Shown: piece by piece, positions 1 through 8,810 of the stretch | How positions within the stretch are numbered: the stretch's first letter is position 1 | How the letters are laid out: each line of letters starts with the position of its first letter | DNA from: an uncultured Candidatus Melainabacteria bacterium | Lineage (GTDB): Bacteria > Cyanobacteriota > Vampirovibrionia > Gastranaerophilales > Gastranaerophilaceae | Assembly (NCBI GenBank): GCA_934754505.1 | Contig: CAKVIE010000004.1 | Coordinates: 95,375 to 159,374 of the forward strand | Length of the DNA stretch: 64,000 nucleotides | Direction: 5' to 3' | The notes under the pieces: generated by a model | Databases searched by the model: none | Told to the model about the DNA's origin: nothing | The model's input: the letters and a program-made list of their open reading frames with translations, nothing else | Made by a program: the position numbers and the translations under genes

Positions 1-286
1 CACGAATATTTGCAAGGAATTGGTTTCCCAAGCCTTCGCCTTTGCTTGCACCTTTTACAAGTCCTGCGATGTCAACAAATTCTATTGCGGTCGGAACAAC
101 TTTGTCCGTATGAACAAGCGGTTGAAGTTTCCAAAGTCTTTCATCAGGAACACCAACAACTCCTACGTTCGGCTCGATTGTACAAAACGGATAGTTTGCA
201 CTTTGGGCATTTTTCGCACTTGTCAATGCGTTAAACAATGTTGATTTTCCTACGTTCGGTAATCCGACTATTCCAGCTCTTAACAT
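1..286 (-). CDS. ychF: Redox-regulated ATPase YchF, 5' part (runs off window)
   Basis: The first 95 codons of an Obg-family P-loop NTPase are visible; the rest lies left of the window. Residues 7-15 read GLPNVGKST, the Walker A form typical of YchF, followed by the switch region (YPFCTIEPNVG) and the DIAGLVKGASKGEGLGN motif around residues 70-87, also YchF-specific. YchF is a universally conserved ATPase that binds ribosomes and is linked to stress responses. The ATG at 286 is preceded by an AGGAG box at 294-298. The ATP-specificity motif and the TGS domain cannot be checked here. Confidence 0.93.
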   Translation of the reverse strand, partial: MLRAGIVGLPNVGKSTLFNALTSAKNAQSANYPFCTIEPNVGVVGVPDERLWKLQPLVHTDKVVPTAIEFVDIAGLVKGASKGEGLGNQFLANIR

Positions 287-400
287 ATTTTTTCTCCTGT
301 AATAACTTTAGGGTAGTATAAACACGGTCTTTTATCAAGTAAATGGCTTTGGGGTTTATTGTTTTCCAAACAAAAAATGATATAATTTAAGAGGAAAAAT

Positions 401-1360
401 ATGAAAAACTTTTTAAAAAATATCTTTATAAATCTATTCTTGCTGTTATTATTTTTTTCTATTGCAGATTATTTGGTATTTCTTCATTATTGTTCGCCTA
501 AATATAGAAAAGAAAGAAATATTTCTTATTCTTATTTTTACAAAAATAATCCTTTTGGTACTTCGAGATGTCTTAATATAGAGAATTATTTTTTTAGAAA
601 ACCTGAACAAAAAAACGGTAATAAAAAGTCAATAGTTTTATTCGGCTGTTCTTATACTTTTGGTGACAGTTTGTCAGATGAAGAAACTTTTTCCCACCAA
701 CTTTATAAAAGTACAAAAGGCTATGATGTATATAATTATGGTATTTGCGGTGCCGGTGTTCAACACATGTTGTATTTTATTAAAGATTTAAAAATTTTAG
801 AGGAAGTTAAAAATCCTCCGGAATATGTTTTTTATACATATATTCCAAGTCATATTGACAGAGTCAGATATTATTATTTCACGGAAAATACGTCTAATTT
901 TATTGGAATAACTGCGAAATTCGACAGTTATAAAAATATAGTTCTGGAAAAAAATGTGCTTTTGCCCAAACCTCTGTATAAAACTTTTATTATGAAACTT
1001 ATATTTGACTTGAGATCAAAATATGAAAAAATAAATGAAGTAAAATACATTAATGACAACAAAGAAATTATTTATCAACTTCTTTTACAGTCAAAACAAA
1101 TTATTAATAAGAAGTTCCCTAAAACAAAATTTGTCATATTGGTATATGATGATGAAACTGACAATAGTCTTTTGTATGATATGAATGCTTATTTTAAGCA
1201 ATTATCGCAAAATGGATTTATAGTAATATATGTTGATGATTTAATAGGGAAAGAACAAAAAGATAAAGAACGATTGGCTGACAATATTCATCCAAATGCA
1301 CGGGCTTGGCAATTAATTGTCCCCAATTTAATTGAAAAACTGAATTTACAAAAATATTAA
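401..1360 (+). CDS. Membrane-anchored SGNH/GDSL-like hydrolase (paralogue A)
   Basis: A 319-aa protein with one hydrophobic N-terminal segment (about residues 8-28), probably an uncleaved signal anchor. The body looks like an SGNH hydrolase: block I reads FGCSYTFGDS near residue 82, with the presumed serine nucleophile in GCSY where classical members have GDS, and the C-terminal DNIHPNARAW supplies the DxxH pair. Such proteins commonly add or remove acyl groups on envelope glycans; the substrate here is unknown. It has a paralogue of the same layout at 50108-51094, which shares GCSY-x-(F/Y)-GD, a Q-H-M stretch and D-N-x-HPN-x-x-AW. The start is supported by an AAGAGG box upstream of 401. Confidence 0.7.
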   Translation: MKNFLKNIFINLFLLLLFFSIADYLVFLHYCSPKYRKERNISYSYFYKNNPFGTSRCLNIENYFFRKPEQKNGNKKSIVLFGCSYTFGDSLSDEETFSHQLYKSTKGYDVYNYGICGAGVQHMLYFIKDLKILEEVKNPPEYVFYTYIPSHIDRVRYYYFTENTSNFIGITAKFDSYKNIVLEKNVLLPKPLYKTFIMKLIFDLRSKYEKINEVKYINDNKEIIYQLLLQSKQIINKKFPKTKFVILVYDDETDNSLLYDMNAYFKQLSQNGFIVIYVDDLIGKEQKDKERLADNIHPNARAWQLIVPNLIEKLNLQKY

Positions 1361-1392
1361 AAAGGAGCAGTTTGAAAAAATTCTGCTCCTTT
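1361..1392. terminator. Bidirectional terminator hairpin between convergent genes
   Basis: A perfect 10-bp stem (AAAGGAGCAG at 1361-1370 with CTGCTCCTTT at 1383-1392) with a 12-nt loop lies directly after the stop at 1360 and before the end of the opposing gene at 1415. The T-tracts are short on both sides, so efficiency is uncertain. Confidence 0.65.
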
Positions 1393-1414
1393 GAATTATT
1401 TCATAATAAATCTC

Positions 1415-3343
1415 TTATTGATACATGCCCGAAATTATATCTTGATATATTTCAAAAACTTTATTTCTTTTAATTTTAGCAGTTGAAGTCATCAAGCCGT
1501 TATCAATGCTGAAACCGTCTTTTAAAATTTCAAATTTCATAATCTTTTCAAACGGTTTTAATTTGCTTTTTTCTTTAATGTGAGTATCAATTTCGCTTTT
1601 GATTAACTTTCTCAATGCGGGGTTTTTAATGCAGACATCTTGCTGCATTCTCAAGCCTCTTGTATCTATTCCGCATTTTTCGAGAGCTTCTTTTGTCGGG
1701 ATAATCAAAGCACCGACTGCACTTTGGTCTTGACCGACAAGTACAATTTGATTGATAAACGGACTGTTCAAGCAGGCATCTTCTATCGGAATAGGTTCTA
1801 CGTTTTCGCCGTTTGAAAGCACAATCGTTTCTTTCATTCTGCCTTGCAAAACGAGGTTATTATCGTTTGTCAAATATCCCAAATCACCTGTATTAAACCA
1901 GCCGTTTTCATCCAAAACTGCCTTTGTTGCTGCTTCATCTTTATAGTAACCTTTCATAACCTGCGGTCCTCTGACGACAACAAGTCCTTTTGTGAAAGAC
2001 GGTAATTCCTTTTTCGTTTCCGGGTCAATAATCTTCATTTCCGTACCTTGAACAGGAGCACCTGCGGAACATAAAAAGTTTTTATCTCCTACGTTTCTCA
2101 ATGTCAAAACAGGTGCAGTTTCGGTCAAGCCATAGCCTACTCTCAAGTTTACACCTATCGCATCGTAAAAACGCTCATCTTGCATTGACAAAGCTCCGCC
2201 GCCTGAAATACTTGCTCTTAAATTCAAGCCTGCCATTGTTTTTAATTTTTTATACAACGTATTTTTGAAAACTTCGTGCAAAGGCTTCAAGCCTGCAGCC
2301 ATCATTGCGTGATAAACAGTTGCTATCGGACTGTAATGCTTTTGTTCCGTTATTCTTCTCTCAACGTACATTGCGTGTCTTTTGTAATTCATACTTGTCT
2401 TAATTGCAAAAGAGAAAACGCTGTGGAGCATTGGGCTTTTTTGCTTTAATTTTGAATAAATTCCCGTTCTGACAGCTTCCCAAATTCTTGGAACTGACAT
2501 CATTGTATCAGGTGCGTATTTTACCATATCGTCTTTGATTTTTGACAAAGTCGTATAGTGTAAATGACAGCCTCTATAAAAATAATAATAAGTGCCGATT
2601 CTTTCGTATGCGTGCCAAATTGGCAAAATCTGCAAAGTTTTTTCACCGGGGACTGATTGAAATCCTCTGTGTGCTGCTTCCAACTGGAATAAGAAATTTC
2701 CGTGAGTAAGCATTACTCCTTTCGGATTGCCCGTCGTTCCTGATGTGTATAAAATCGATGCTACGTCATCGGGTGTTATTTCCACATTATTGAAACAACG
2801 CTTTTTGCCTGCTGCTACAACTTCTTCAAATGTGTAAACAGGACAATCTGTTTCGCTGTAATCTGTTTTGCCGTCATCAAACATTACTACGATGAATTTT
2901 AAGTCATATTTAGGAAAATATTGCTTTAATTTTGTGTATAACATTGAATTTTGCAAAACTAATGCATAGCTGTCACTTTGACCGATGATGTAATCAAGTT
3001 CGTCAACAGGTGCGTTTGAACCTCTTACGGCATCTATTGCTCCGCATCTTAAAATTCCTTGGTCAACTACAATCCAGCGTCCGTTGTTTTCGGAAAATAA
3101 TCCGATTTTATCGCCTTTTTTTACTCCAAGTCCTTGTAATCCTGATGCAAAATCTTTCGCTTCCAAAATATATTCTGCGTAATTTTGTTCAATTCCGCTG
3201 TATTTATCTGTTATTGCATTGAGTGTTGCGTATTTATTTGCCGTAAATTCCAAACATTCGCATACTGATTGGAAATTGTTGAAGCTGTATTTCTTCTTTA
3301 AATCTATTCCCTTTTCTGCTAATATATTTGCCACTTTTCTCAT
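1415..3343 (-). CDS. fadD: Long-chain fatty acid-CoA ligase (AMP-binding enzyme)
   Basis: This 642-aa protein is a member of the ANL superfamily and activates fatty acids to acyl-CoA through an acyl-adenylate. The P-loop signature YTSGTTGNPKGVMLTH lies around residues 198-213, the GYGLTETAPV motif around 397-406 and the hinge/adenylate motif WFNTGDLGYL around 476-485, followed by the GRMKETIVLSNGENV block. Length and motif set fit the bacterial long-chain (FadD15/plant LACS-like) group rather than the acetyl-CoA synthetase group. No beta-oxidation genes are nearby, so a role in membrane lipid or exogenous fatty acid use is an inference. The Shine-Dalgarno is weak. Confidence 0.88.
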   Translation of the reverse strand: MRKVANILAEKGIDLKKKYSFNNFQSVCECLEFTANKYATLNAITDKYSGIEQNYAEYILEAKDFASGLQGLGVKKGDKIGLFSENNGRWIVVDQGILRCGAIDAVRGSNAPVDELDYIIGQSDSYALVLQNSMLYTKLKQYFPKYDLKFIVVMFDDGKTDYSETDCPVYTFEEVVAAGKKRCFNNVEITPDDVASILYTSGTTGNPKGVMLTHGNFLFQLEAAHRGFQSVPGEKTLQILPIWHAYERIGTYYYFYRGCHLHYTTLSKIKDDMVKYAPDTMMSVPRIWEAVRTGIYSKLKQKSPMLHSVFSFAIKTSMNYKRHAMYVERRITEQKHYSPIATVYHAMMAAGLKPLHEVFKNTLYKKLKTMAGLNLRASISGGGALSMQDERFYDAIGVNLRVGYGLTETAPVLTLRNVGDKNFLCSAGAPVQGTEMKIIDPETKKELPSFTKGLVVVRGPQVMKGYYKDEAATKAVLDENGWFNTGDLGYLTNDNNLVLQGRMKETIVLSNGENVEPIPIEDACLNSPFINQIVLVGQDQSAVGALIIPTKEALEKCGIDTRGLRMQQDVCIKNPALRKLIKSEIDTHIKEKSKLKPFEKIMKFEILKDGFSIDNGLMTSTAKIKRNKVFEIYQDIISGMYQ

Positions 3344-3491
3344 CCCAATTTTTATTCATTATCCCTATTCTGTATAATATCACGAATAATTTTTTTCGAC
3401 AAATTTCGGCATTTTTCTATTAACATTTTCTCCTTTTATTATCGTTAAACATTGTGTTGCCTTTTTTTATTTCTGAAAAACTTTTTCAGAA

Positions 3492-3527
3492 AAAGCGGTT
3501 TGCATTGCGACGAATGCAAACCGCTTT
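3492..3527 (-). terminator. Strong rho-independent terminator after the ftsH-ferritin operon
   Basis: A 15-bp perfect stem (AAAGCGGTTTGCATT at 3492-3506 with its complement at 3513-3527) and a 6-nt loop. On the minus strand the stem is followed by a T-rich run, and it lies about 85 nt past the ferritin stop at 3611, so it terminates the minus-strand transcript. The rest of the gap 3344-3610 shows no ORF. Confidence 0.85.
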
Positions 3528-3610
3528 GTTATTTGATTTTTCTCGTTTAATGTTTAAAACTATCTGCTTTTTGTAAATTTCTTTATTACAAAAACCTTAT
3601 CTTGTCTTTT

Positions 3611-4105
3611 TTATGCACTTTTTCCGGTTGAAAATTCGGCATCTAAATGGAATATCGCATCACTCGTACATTCTGTGAGTTTCAACACATCGATAATACC
3701 TCTGAGGGTGCTTTCTTCCTCAATTTGCTCTGTTATAAACCATTGCAAAAATATTTCTGATGCCTTATCCTCTACACTTTCTGCCAAGTCTGAAAGCCTG
3801 TTTATCTCTGATGTTACAAATTCTTCGTGTGAAAGGGCCTTCTCAAATATTTCAAGTATTCCGCTCCACTCGTTTGTCGGTGCTTCTATTACCTTTAATC
3901 TTATTAATCCGCCTCTTGATATCAAGTAATCATATATCTTGCGGGCATGCATTACCTCTTCTCGGCTTTGTTCTCTCATCCAATTTGCAAAACCTTTAAG
4001 ACCTTTCTCTGCAAAAAAGGCCTCCATTGATGTGTATAAATAAGCTGAAAATAATTCATGTTTTATCTGCTCATTATACGCATCAACCATTTTTTGTGAA
4101 ATCAT
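3611..4105 (-). CDS. ftnA: Ferritin (FtnA-like iron storage protein)
   Basis: A 164-aa four-helix ferritin that oxidises Fe(II) and stores it as a mineral core. It shows the ferritin start MISQKMVDAYNEQIKHELFSAYLY with the conserved glutamate, MREQSREEVMHARK (the E-x-x-H dinuclear iron site around residues 45-55), and EEESTLRGII near residue 130. A GTG at 4114 is in frame, but the ATG at 4105 is preferred because an AGGAG box lies 8 nt upstream of it. That box sits inside the last codons of ftsH, and the ftsH TGA (4110-4108) precedes this ATG by only two bases. Translation is therefore likely coupled to ftsH. Confidence 0.93.
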   Translation of the reverse strand: MISQKMVDAYNEQIKHELFSAYLYTSMEAFFAEKGLKGFANWMREQSREEVMHARKIYDYLISRGGLIRLKVIEAPTNEWSGILEIFEKALSHEEFVTSEINRLSDLAESVEDKASEIFLQWFITEQIEEESTLRGIIDVLKLTECTSDAIFHLDAEFSTGKSA

Positions 4106-4107
4106 CG

Positions 4108-5994
4108 TCAACACTCCTTGTTTGAATCATTACCTCTATTGTTTTTGACTCGTTCGATAATTTCAGATACTTCTTTTTCTTCAAGAGTTTCTCTCTCAAG
4201 AAGTTCTGCCGTTACGGCTTGAATAATATCAACATTGTCGCCTAAAGCTTTTTTACCGTATTGATAACATTCTTCTATTATTGCTTTGATTTCATCGTCT
4301 ATTTCTCTTGCGGTTTGCTCGGAATAGTTCTTCGTTTGCCCGAAATCACGTCCCATAAATACGTTTTCGCCTGATTTTCCGTATGCAACCGTTCCCATCT
4401 TCGCCGACATTCCGTAAACAGTTACCATTTTTCTTGCAATGTCTGTTGCCTGTTTAATATCTGCCGTTGCTCCGCTCGTTATTTGTCCGTTGAATATCAA
4501 TTCTTCGGCAATTCTGCCTCCTAATGCCGTTATTATTCTATCTTTCAAGTCACTGTATTTATACAGCGATTTGTCGTGTTCGGGAAGTGACCATGTGACC
4601 CCTAATGCATTACCTCTCGGGATAATAGACACTTTGTGCAGCGGGTCGGAATTGTCTGTGAAATAATGCAGCAAAGCGTGTCCGACTTCGTGATATGCTG
4701 TGATTTCTTTTTCTTCGTCTGTTATAATTCTTGATTTCTTTTCCGCACCTGCGATAATTTTATCGATTGCTTCATCAATGTTATGCATTTCGATACATTC
4801 TTGATTGCCTCGTGCTGCAAGCAATGCGGCTTCGTTTAATAGGTTCTTTAAATCTGCACCTGTAAATCCCGGGGTTCTTTTTGCAAGTGTTTTCAAATCT
4901 ACATCGGCTGCAAGCGGTTTATTCTTTGCGTGAACTTCAAGAATCTGCTCTCTGCCTGCAATATCAGGTGCTTGAACGTAAATTTGTCTGTCAAATCTTC
5001 CCGGTCTTAAAAGTGCTGTATCCAAAATGTCGGGGCGGTTTGTTGCTGCCAAAACGATTATGTTTACATTCTCATCAAATCCATCCATCTCAACCAATAA
5101 TTGGTTTAAGGTTTGTTCTCTTTCGTCGTTTCCGCCACCCATGCCGGCACCTCTTTGACGTCCGACTGCATCTATTTCATCAATAAAAATTATACAAGGT
5201 TGATGTTTCTTCGCTTGTTCAAATAAATCTCTTACTCTTGAAGCTCCGACACCTACGAACATTTCAACAAAATCAGAACCTGAAATTGAAAAAAACGGCA
5301 CGCCTGCTTCCCCTGCAACAGCTTTTGCCATAAGAGTTTTACCTGTTCCGGGGTAGCCTACGAGCAAAACACCTTTCGGAATTTTTGCCCCTAATTTCAT
5401 ATATTTTTCACCATTCTTCAAAAAGTCAACAATTTCTTGAAGTTCTTGTCTTTCTTCGTCAATACCTGCAACATCGTCAAAAGTTACTTTTACCTTATTA
5501 TCCATAAGTAATTTCGCTTTGCTTTTGCCAAAGCCCATTGCTTGAGAACCGCTTGATTGAAGCATTTTGCCCATTATTATCAAAATAATAATTACGATAA
5601 AAATCGGTGCTATTGCCTTTGCTATGCCCATTAAAGTTCCCGAATCATCAAAGGTCTTTAACGAAACAACAACGTTATTTTCTTCCAATGTCGAATACAA
5701 AGAATTGTCGTTAAGAGGAATGATAACTTTGTATTGCAATTTTGACATGTTTGGCTGTAATTTGCTTAATGCAATGCTTGTCGGTGTTTTAATCTCATCT
5801 TGCACAGGGTGGGCTATCAATGTATCACGTTCTATTTCAACTGATTTGATTTCCGATTTCTTTACCATTGAGATAAATTGTGAATACGGTATATCCTTTG
5901 TCGTTGAAGGATTGTTATTAAACAACATTGATGCTAACGATAAAATTAACAATATCGCTACTATTAAAACCCCTGTCGATTGATTTTTATTCAT
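4108..5994 (-). CDS. ftsH: ATP-dependent zinc metalloprotease FtsH
   Basis: A 628-aa membrane AAA+ protease that degrades misfolded and regulatory membrane proteins. It has two transmembrane segments (about 8-27 and 123-142) flanking a periplasmic domain. The AAA module has Walker A GYPGTGKT (213-220), Walker B IIFIDEID (268-275) and an arginine-finger region RPGRFDR (330-336). The zinc site HEVGH is at 435-439. Length is typical. Odd: Walker A has tyrosine where almost all FtsH proteins have proline (GPPGTGKT). A TATAAT-like -10 lies on the minus strand at 6031-6026, and a GAGGA box precedes the start. The ferritin gene follows with coupled translation. Confidence 0.97.
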   Translation of the reverse strand: MNKNQSTGVLIVAILLILSLASMLFNNNPSTTKDIPYSQFISMVKKSEIKSVEIERDTLIAHPVQDEIKTPTSIALSKLQPNMSKLQYKVIIPLNDNSLYSTLEENNVVVSLKTFDDSGTLMGIAKAIAPIFIVIIILIIMGKMLQSSGSQAMGFGKSKAKLLMDNKVKVTFDDVAGIDEERQELQEIVDFLKNGEKYMKLGAKIPKGVLLVGYPGTGKTLMAKAVAGEAGVPFFSISGSDFVEMFVGVGASRVRDLFEQAKKHQPCIIFIDEIDAVGRQRGAGMGGGNDEREQTLNQLLVEMDGFDENVNIIVLAATNRPDILDTALLRPGRFDRQIYVQAPDIAGREQILEVHAKNKPLAADVDLKTLAKRTPGFTGADLKNLLNEAALLAARGNQECIEMHNIDEAIDKIIAGAEKKSRIITDEEKEITAYHEVGHALLHYFTDNSDPLHKVSIIPRGNALGVTWSLPEHDKSLYKYSDLKDRIITALGGRIAEELIFNGQITSGATADIKQATDIARKMVTVYGMSAKMGTVAYGKSGENVFMGRDFGQTKNYSEQTAREIDDEIKAIIEECYQYGKKALGDNVDIIQAVTAELLERETLEEKEVSEIIERVKNNRGNDSNKEC

Positions 5995-6061
5995 TGATTT
6001 CCTCTTAATTTCTTTTGTCGTTGTGATTATAACATCAAATATTTTTAATTGCTATGCACTG

Positions 6062-7015
6062 TTATTTTCTTGTAAGGATATAACCTGCCTCATCAGCGAC
6101 CGATGTGTCTTTAAATCCGTTTTTTGCCATTATTGCAACTGTTTGCAATTTTTCTATGTCATTTATTATTCTTGTTTTTAAGGCTGTATTTCCTCTGTTT
6201 TTTCTTAATAATTCCTTTAAATATTCCTGCGTTGACTGAATTATTTCGAAAAATCTCTTTCCGCTTTTTGACGAATAATCAGCTAAATATTCAGATGCTA
6301 AAAAAGCTTTTTCTTCCCCGATATTCGGATAATTCTTCATCATTTCGTTTAAAAATTCGTGTTCAAATTCTTGTTTTGAATTGCCTGCCACATAAAAAAC
6401 TTGTGACCTCGAAACTATTGTCGAAATTATATCTTCCACATTTTCTGCTAAAAATACAAACGTCACATTAGAGGGAGGTTCTTCTACCGATTTTAAAAGA
6501 GCATTAGCTGCCGCATCGGGTAGAGTTTTTGTCGTTAATCCGAGCGGAACCCAATCTTTTCCGTCATGGTCGGGAAATTTTATTCCGAAGTTTTCAAATT
6601 CTTTTGCCTGTTTTTTCTCAATCTCGGTCATTTCACGGCTTTCTGCATCGCAAAAAATAAAAAATCTGTGATAATCAGAGGAAATCATTAGTCTGTCTTT
6701 GATTGCATTTATTTGAGCAATGGAAATTACTGTTTTTGAATCTTTTTCATCTGCTTTGAAATCGAGTTTTGAGCAAGTTATGACGGCAGGGTGTTCATTT
6801 GCACAAATCCATTTGCAATTTTGGCAAGTGCATTTTTCGCTTTTATCACCGTCGCAGTTTGCTCCTCTTGCAAGTGCCAAAGCTATGTAATATTGGGCTA
6901 TTACGTCCGGTCCGTGAAGTATAATCGAATTCGGTACGGCAAATTTATCACTTTGGATTAATTTTTCAAATATATTTGATATGGTTTTATATCTTTCGTT
7001 TAGCTTTTCAAACAT
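6062..7015 (-). CDS. holB: DNA polymerase III delta-prime subunit
   Basis: This 317-aa protein is a clamp-loader component. The zinc-binding cysteines (C-x8-C-x-C-x2-C) sit around residues 53-66. The sensor/arginine-finger region is recognisable as ALLKSVEEPPSNVTFVFLAE followed by STIVSRSQ, which matches the RNALLKTLEEPP...IxSRC pattern of DnaX/HolB. The P-loop position reads HGPDVIAQYY, not a working Walker A, which is expected for delta-prime because it does not hydrolyse ATP. The start codon overlaps the holA stop by one base (TAATG), so both clamp-loader subunits come from one transcript. Confidence 0.85.
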   Translation of the reverse strand: MFEKLNERYKTISNIFEKLIQSDKFAVPNSIILHGPDVIAQYYIALALARGANCDGDKSEKCTCQNCKWICANEHPAVITCSKLDFKADEKDSKTVISIAQINAIKDRLMISSDYHRFFIFCDAESREMTEIEKKQAKEFENFGIKFPDHDGKDWVPLGLTTKTLPDAAANALLKSVEEPPSNVTFVFLAENVEDIISTIVSRSQVFYVAGNSKQEFEHEFLNEMMKNYPNIGEEKAFLASEYLADYSSKSGKRFFEIIQSTQEYLKELLRKNRGNTALKTRIINDIEKLQTVAIMAKNGFKDTSVADEAGYILTRK

Positions 7016-8001
7016 TAAAATTTGCTCCCCAACAAAACTTGTTCAAGTGCATATTCGGCATTTTGAACTTTGCCGCTTTTTATTTTATATTCTGTTTCCG
7101 TCAAATTGTGCTTTAAATCCTGCAGATTTTTTAATGAAACAGCCTGCACTCTTTGCTTTAAAAGAGTTATCGGATATTCGGGAATTCTTAATTCCTTTGA
7201 CATTTCCGCCGAACTTTTTTCCTTTTCATAAGTTTTGATATACAAAAGTTTATGCAGATTTGTTTGTAAAAGCCCGATGACTTCCAAAGGGTGTTTTTTT
7301 TCAATAACCGCTTCAAAATATTTCATTACGAGATTTTTATCTTTATTTGTTATCAAATTAGCCAATTCAAAAGAATTTTCGCTCATCGGACAGTATTCGT
7401 TAATTAAATTTTCGGTAAGTTTTTTATCGGGATAAATTGCGGTCTTGATTTTTTCAAGTTCACTGTCAATCAGCCTTAAATTAACTCCCAAACGGCTTTT
7501 TAAATGGTTTATCGCTTTTGTATCGGCAGTAAGCTCTTTTTCTTTTAAAATCGTCTGTATTGCTTTTGTGAAATCGGCATCAAATTCCCTATATTGCGGA
7601 AAATCTTTCATATTGGAACACTTGGCAATCAGCTTGAATAACTTTGTTCTCGCATCAGGGCTGCTTTCACTGTTTCTCGGAATTATGCATACAAAAATTA
7701 TATTGTTAGAGTCTGAAATGTTTTTTAGTGCAAATTCAAAGTCTTTTAGCTGTGTGTCCGTGAATTCAACTTTTTTATTCTTTATTTTCATAAAGTAATT
7801 TTCGCAATGGATAAGATTTACCACATTACCAAACATCAAAGGTGCAGAGTTGCAAACTTCCAACAATTCGTCAAAGGTCGGATTGTAATGTATTCTGAAA
7901 TTCATCGCACCGAAAGTGCTGTCAAGAAGTTTGGCTTTTAACCCCTCAATCGCTTTGGTGATGTTATATTCTTCTTTTCCGTAATAAAAATATACCGCCA
8001 T
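7015..8001 (-). CDS. holA: DNA polymerase III delta subunit
   Basis: A 328-aa clamp-loader wrench subunit. It begins with the YFYYGKEEYNITKAI motif typical of HolA (domain I) and shows the middle LKSRLGVNLRLIDSELEKIK block and the C-terminal oligomerisation helices (NLHKLLYIKTYE; LLKQRVQAVSLKNLQ; the YKIKSGKVQNAEYALEQVLL end). An AAGGA box lies 6 nt before the ATG. It is directly followed by holB with a one-base overlap. Having holA and holB adjacent is unusual compared with Escherichia coli, where they are far apart, but fits clamp-loader co-production. Confidence 0.85.
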   Translation of the reverse strand: MAVYFYYGKEEYNITKAIEGLKAKLLDSTFGAMNFRIHYNPTFDELLEVCNSAPLMFGNVVNLIHCENYFMKIKNKKVEFTDTQLKDFEFALKNISDSNNIIFVCIIPRNSESSPDARTKLFKLIAKCSNMKDFPQYREFDADFTKAIQTILKEKELTADTKAINHLKSRLGVNLRLIDSELEKIKTAIYPDKKLTENLINEYCPMSENSFELANLITNKDKNLVMKYFEAVIEKKHPLEVIGLLQTNLHKLLYIKTYEKEKSSAEMSKELRIPEYPITLLKQRVQAVSLKNLQDLKHNLTETEYKIKSGKVQNAEYALEQVLLGSKF

Positions 8002-8112
8002 ATTTCGTCCTTAATGTTTGATAAAATTTTATCATGAATAAATCGGGTTTTAAATCTGACTTTTTGACGGGATTTTATTCATTACGTAGGGTGGAAGAAA
8101 GTTAAGACAGCT

Positions 8113-8357
8113 GAGCGACGTGGTGATCCAGTGAAATTACAGATAATTTATAAAAAAACAAATCGAGCATATTGGAGCGAGTATTTGTTGTTTTCGAAGT
8201 TTGCGTTAAAAAATTTCAATGTTTGAGGACAAAGTCCGAGTTTTGAAATTTTAGCAAACGAGAAATTACAAACAAATAACGAGCGGAAATCAGCGAGAGA
8301 GTTTCTTTGTGTTTCTTTGCGGTCAAAGAAATGTTGCGTTTGTTTGTATTTTGTAAA
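8113..8357. repeat. Long hairpin repeat R1, copy A
   Basis: About 245 bp nearly identical to 29642-29889 and in the same orientation. It holds nested inverted repeats: an outer arm with ATTTGTT, an inner arm GTTTGC..AAATTTCAA paired with TTGAAATTTTAGCAAAC, and a tip hairpin GGAC-AAA-GTCC. A second hairpin TTTCTTTG-CGGT-CAAAGAAA follows at the 3' end. Compared with copy B it lacks the CAACG just before that second hairpin. It has no supported ORF. It looks like a MITE- or REP-like palindromic element. Confidence 0.85.
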
Positions 8358-8414
8358 TATTAGTTTCTGTTGGGTTTAAACCCAACCTACGGACTGTTTT
8401 TATTTTGAAAGTTT

Positions 8415-8470
8415 TTTATGGATTGCCACGGGCAACAAGTTGCCTTTCAGTTTAGCCAATCTGTTTTTAT
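8415..8470. repeat. Short repeat R3, partial copy
   Basis: A GGATTGCCACGGGCAACAAG-type block matching the first half of the R3 repeats at 30604 and 30944. It lies between the R1 copy and the small-ORF transcript, and the CCTCGCAATGAC end motif recurs at about 8492-8503. The gap 8002-8592 otherwise shows only these repeats. Confidence 0.6.
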
Positions 8471-8592
8471 TTGAGAGTATTTGCACGTTTTCCTCGCAAT
8501 GACGTATTTTTATGGTGTACGTAAAATCCGTAGTTCAGAATGACGTAATATCCATAACCCTTTCGCCAAAGATGTTAAGTTTTGTAACGGTA

Positions 8593-8640
8593 AATATATA
8601 TCAAAAAGTCAATTTTTCAGAGTTCAAATACTTTATATAA
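8593..8640 (+). promoter_or_regulatory. Promoter block shared with the 30.5-kb small-ORF locus
   Basis: The block runs AATATATA, CAAAAAG, CAATTTTT and then AAATACTTTATATAA. The same four segments in the same order and spacing occur on the minus strand at 30552-30507, upstream of another small ORF. TATATA/TTATAT would serve as the -10. The shared upstream part does not look like a consensus TTGACA -35, so a specialised sigma factor or activator is possible (inference). Confidence 0.55.
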
Positions 8641-8664
8641 ACACAAGGATAAAGGAAAGAAAAT

Positions 8665-8739
8665 ATGATAACAGCATTATTAAACTTCATAAACAGAAAA
8701 CAAAGAAAATTCTCACCGCTTTACGTTATTAATTTATAA
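8665..8739 (+). CDS. Very small ORF (24 aa) in a small-protein transcript
   Basis: A 24-codon ORF begins MITALLNFIN and ends in a basic, then hydrophobic tail (SPLYVINL). A good AAAGGAAAG ribosome site sits 5 nt before the ATG. It lies between a promoter block and a 3' UTR/terminator that are both shared with the locus at 30148-30552. No homology is recognised. It could be a real micropeptide or a decayed paralogue; the flanking conservation is stronger evidence for the transcript than for the peptide. Confidence 0.4.
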   Translation: MITALLNFINRKQRKFSPLYVINL

Positions 8740-8810
8740 TTCTTTTCTATAATTAATATTTAGTGAGAGAAATCAATATTTCTGCAAAGAAATTAAACAA
8801 AATTTTTAAA

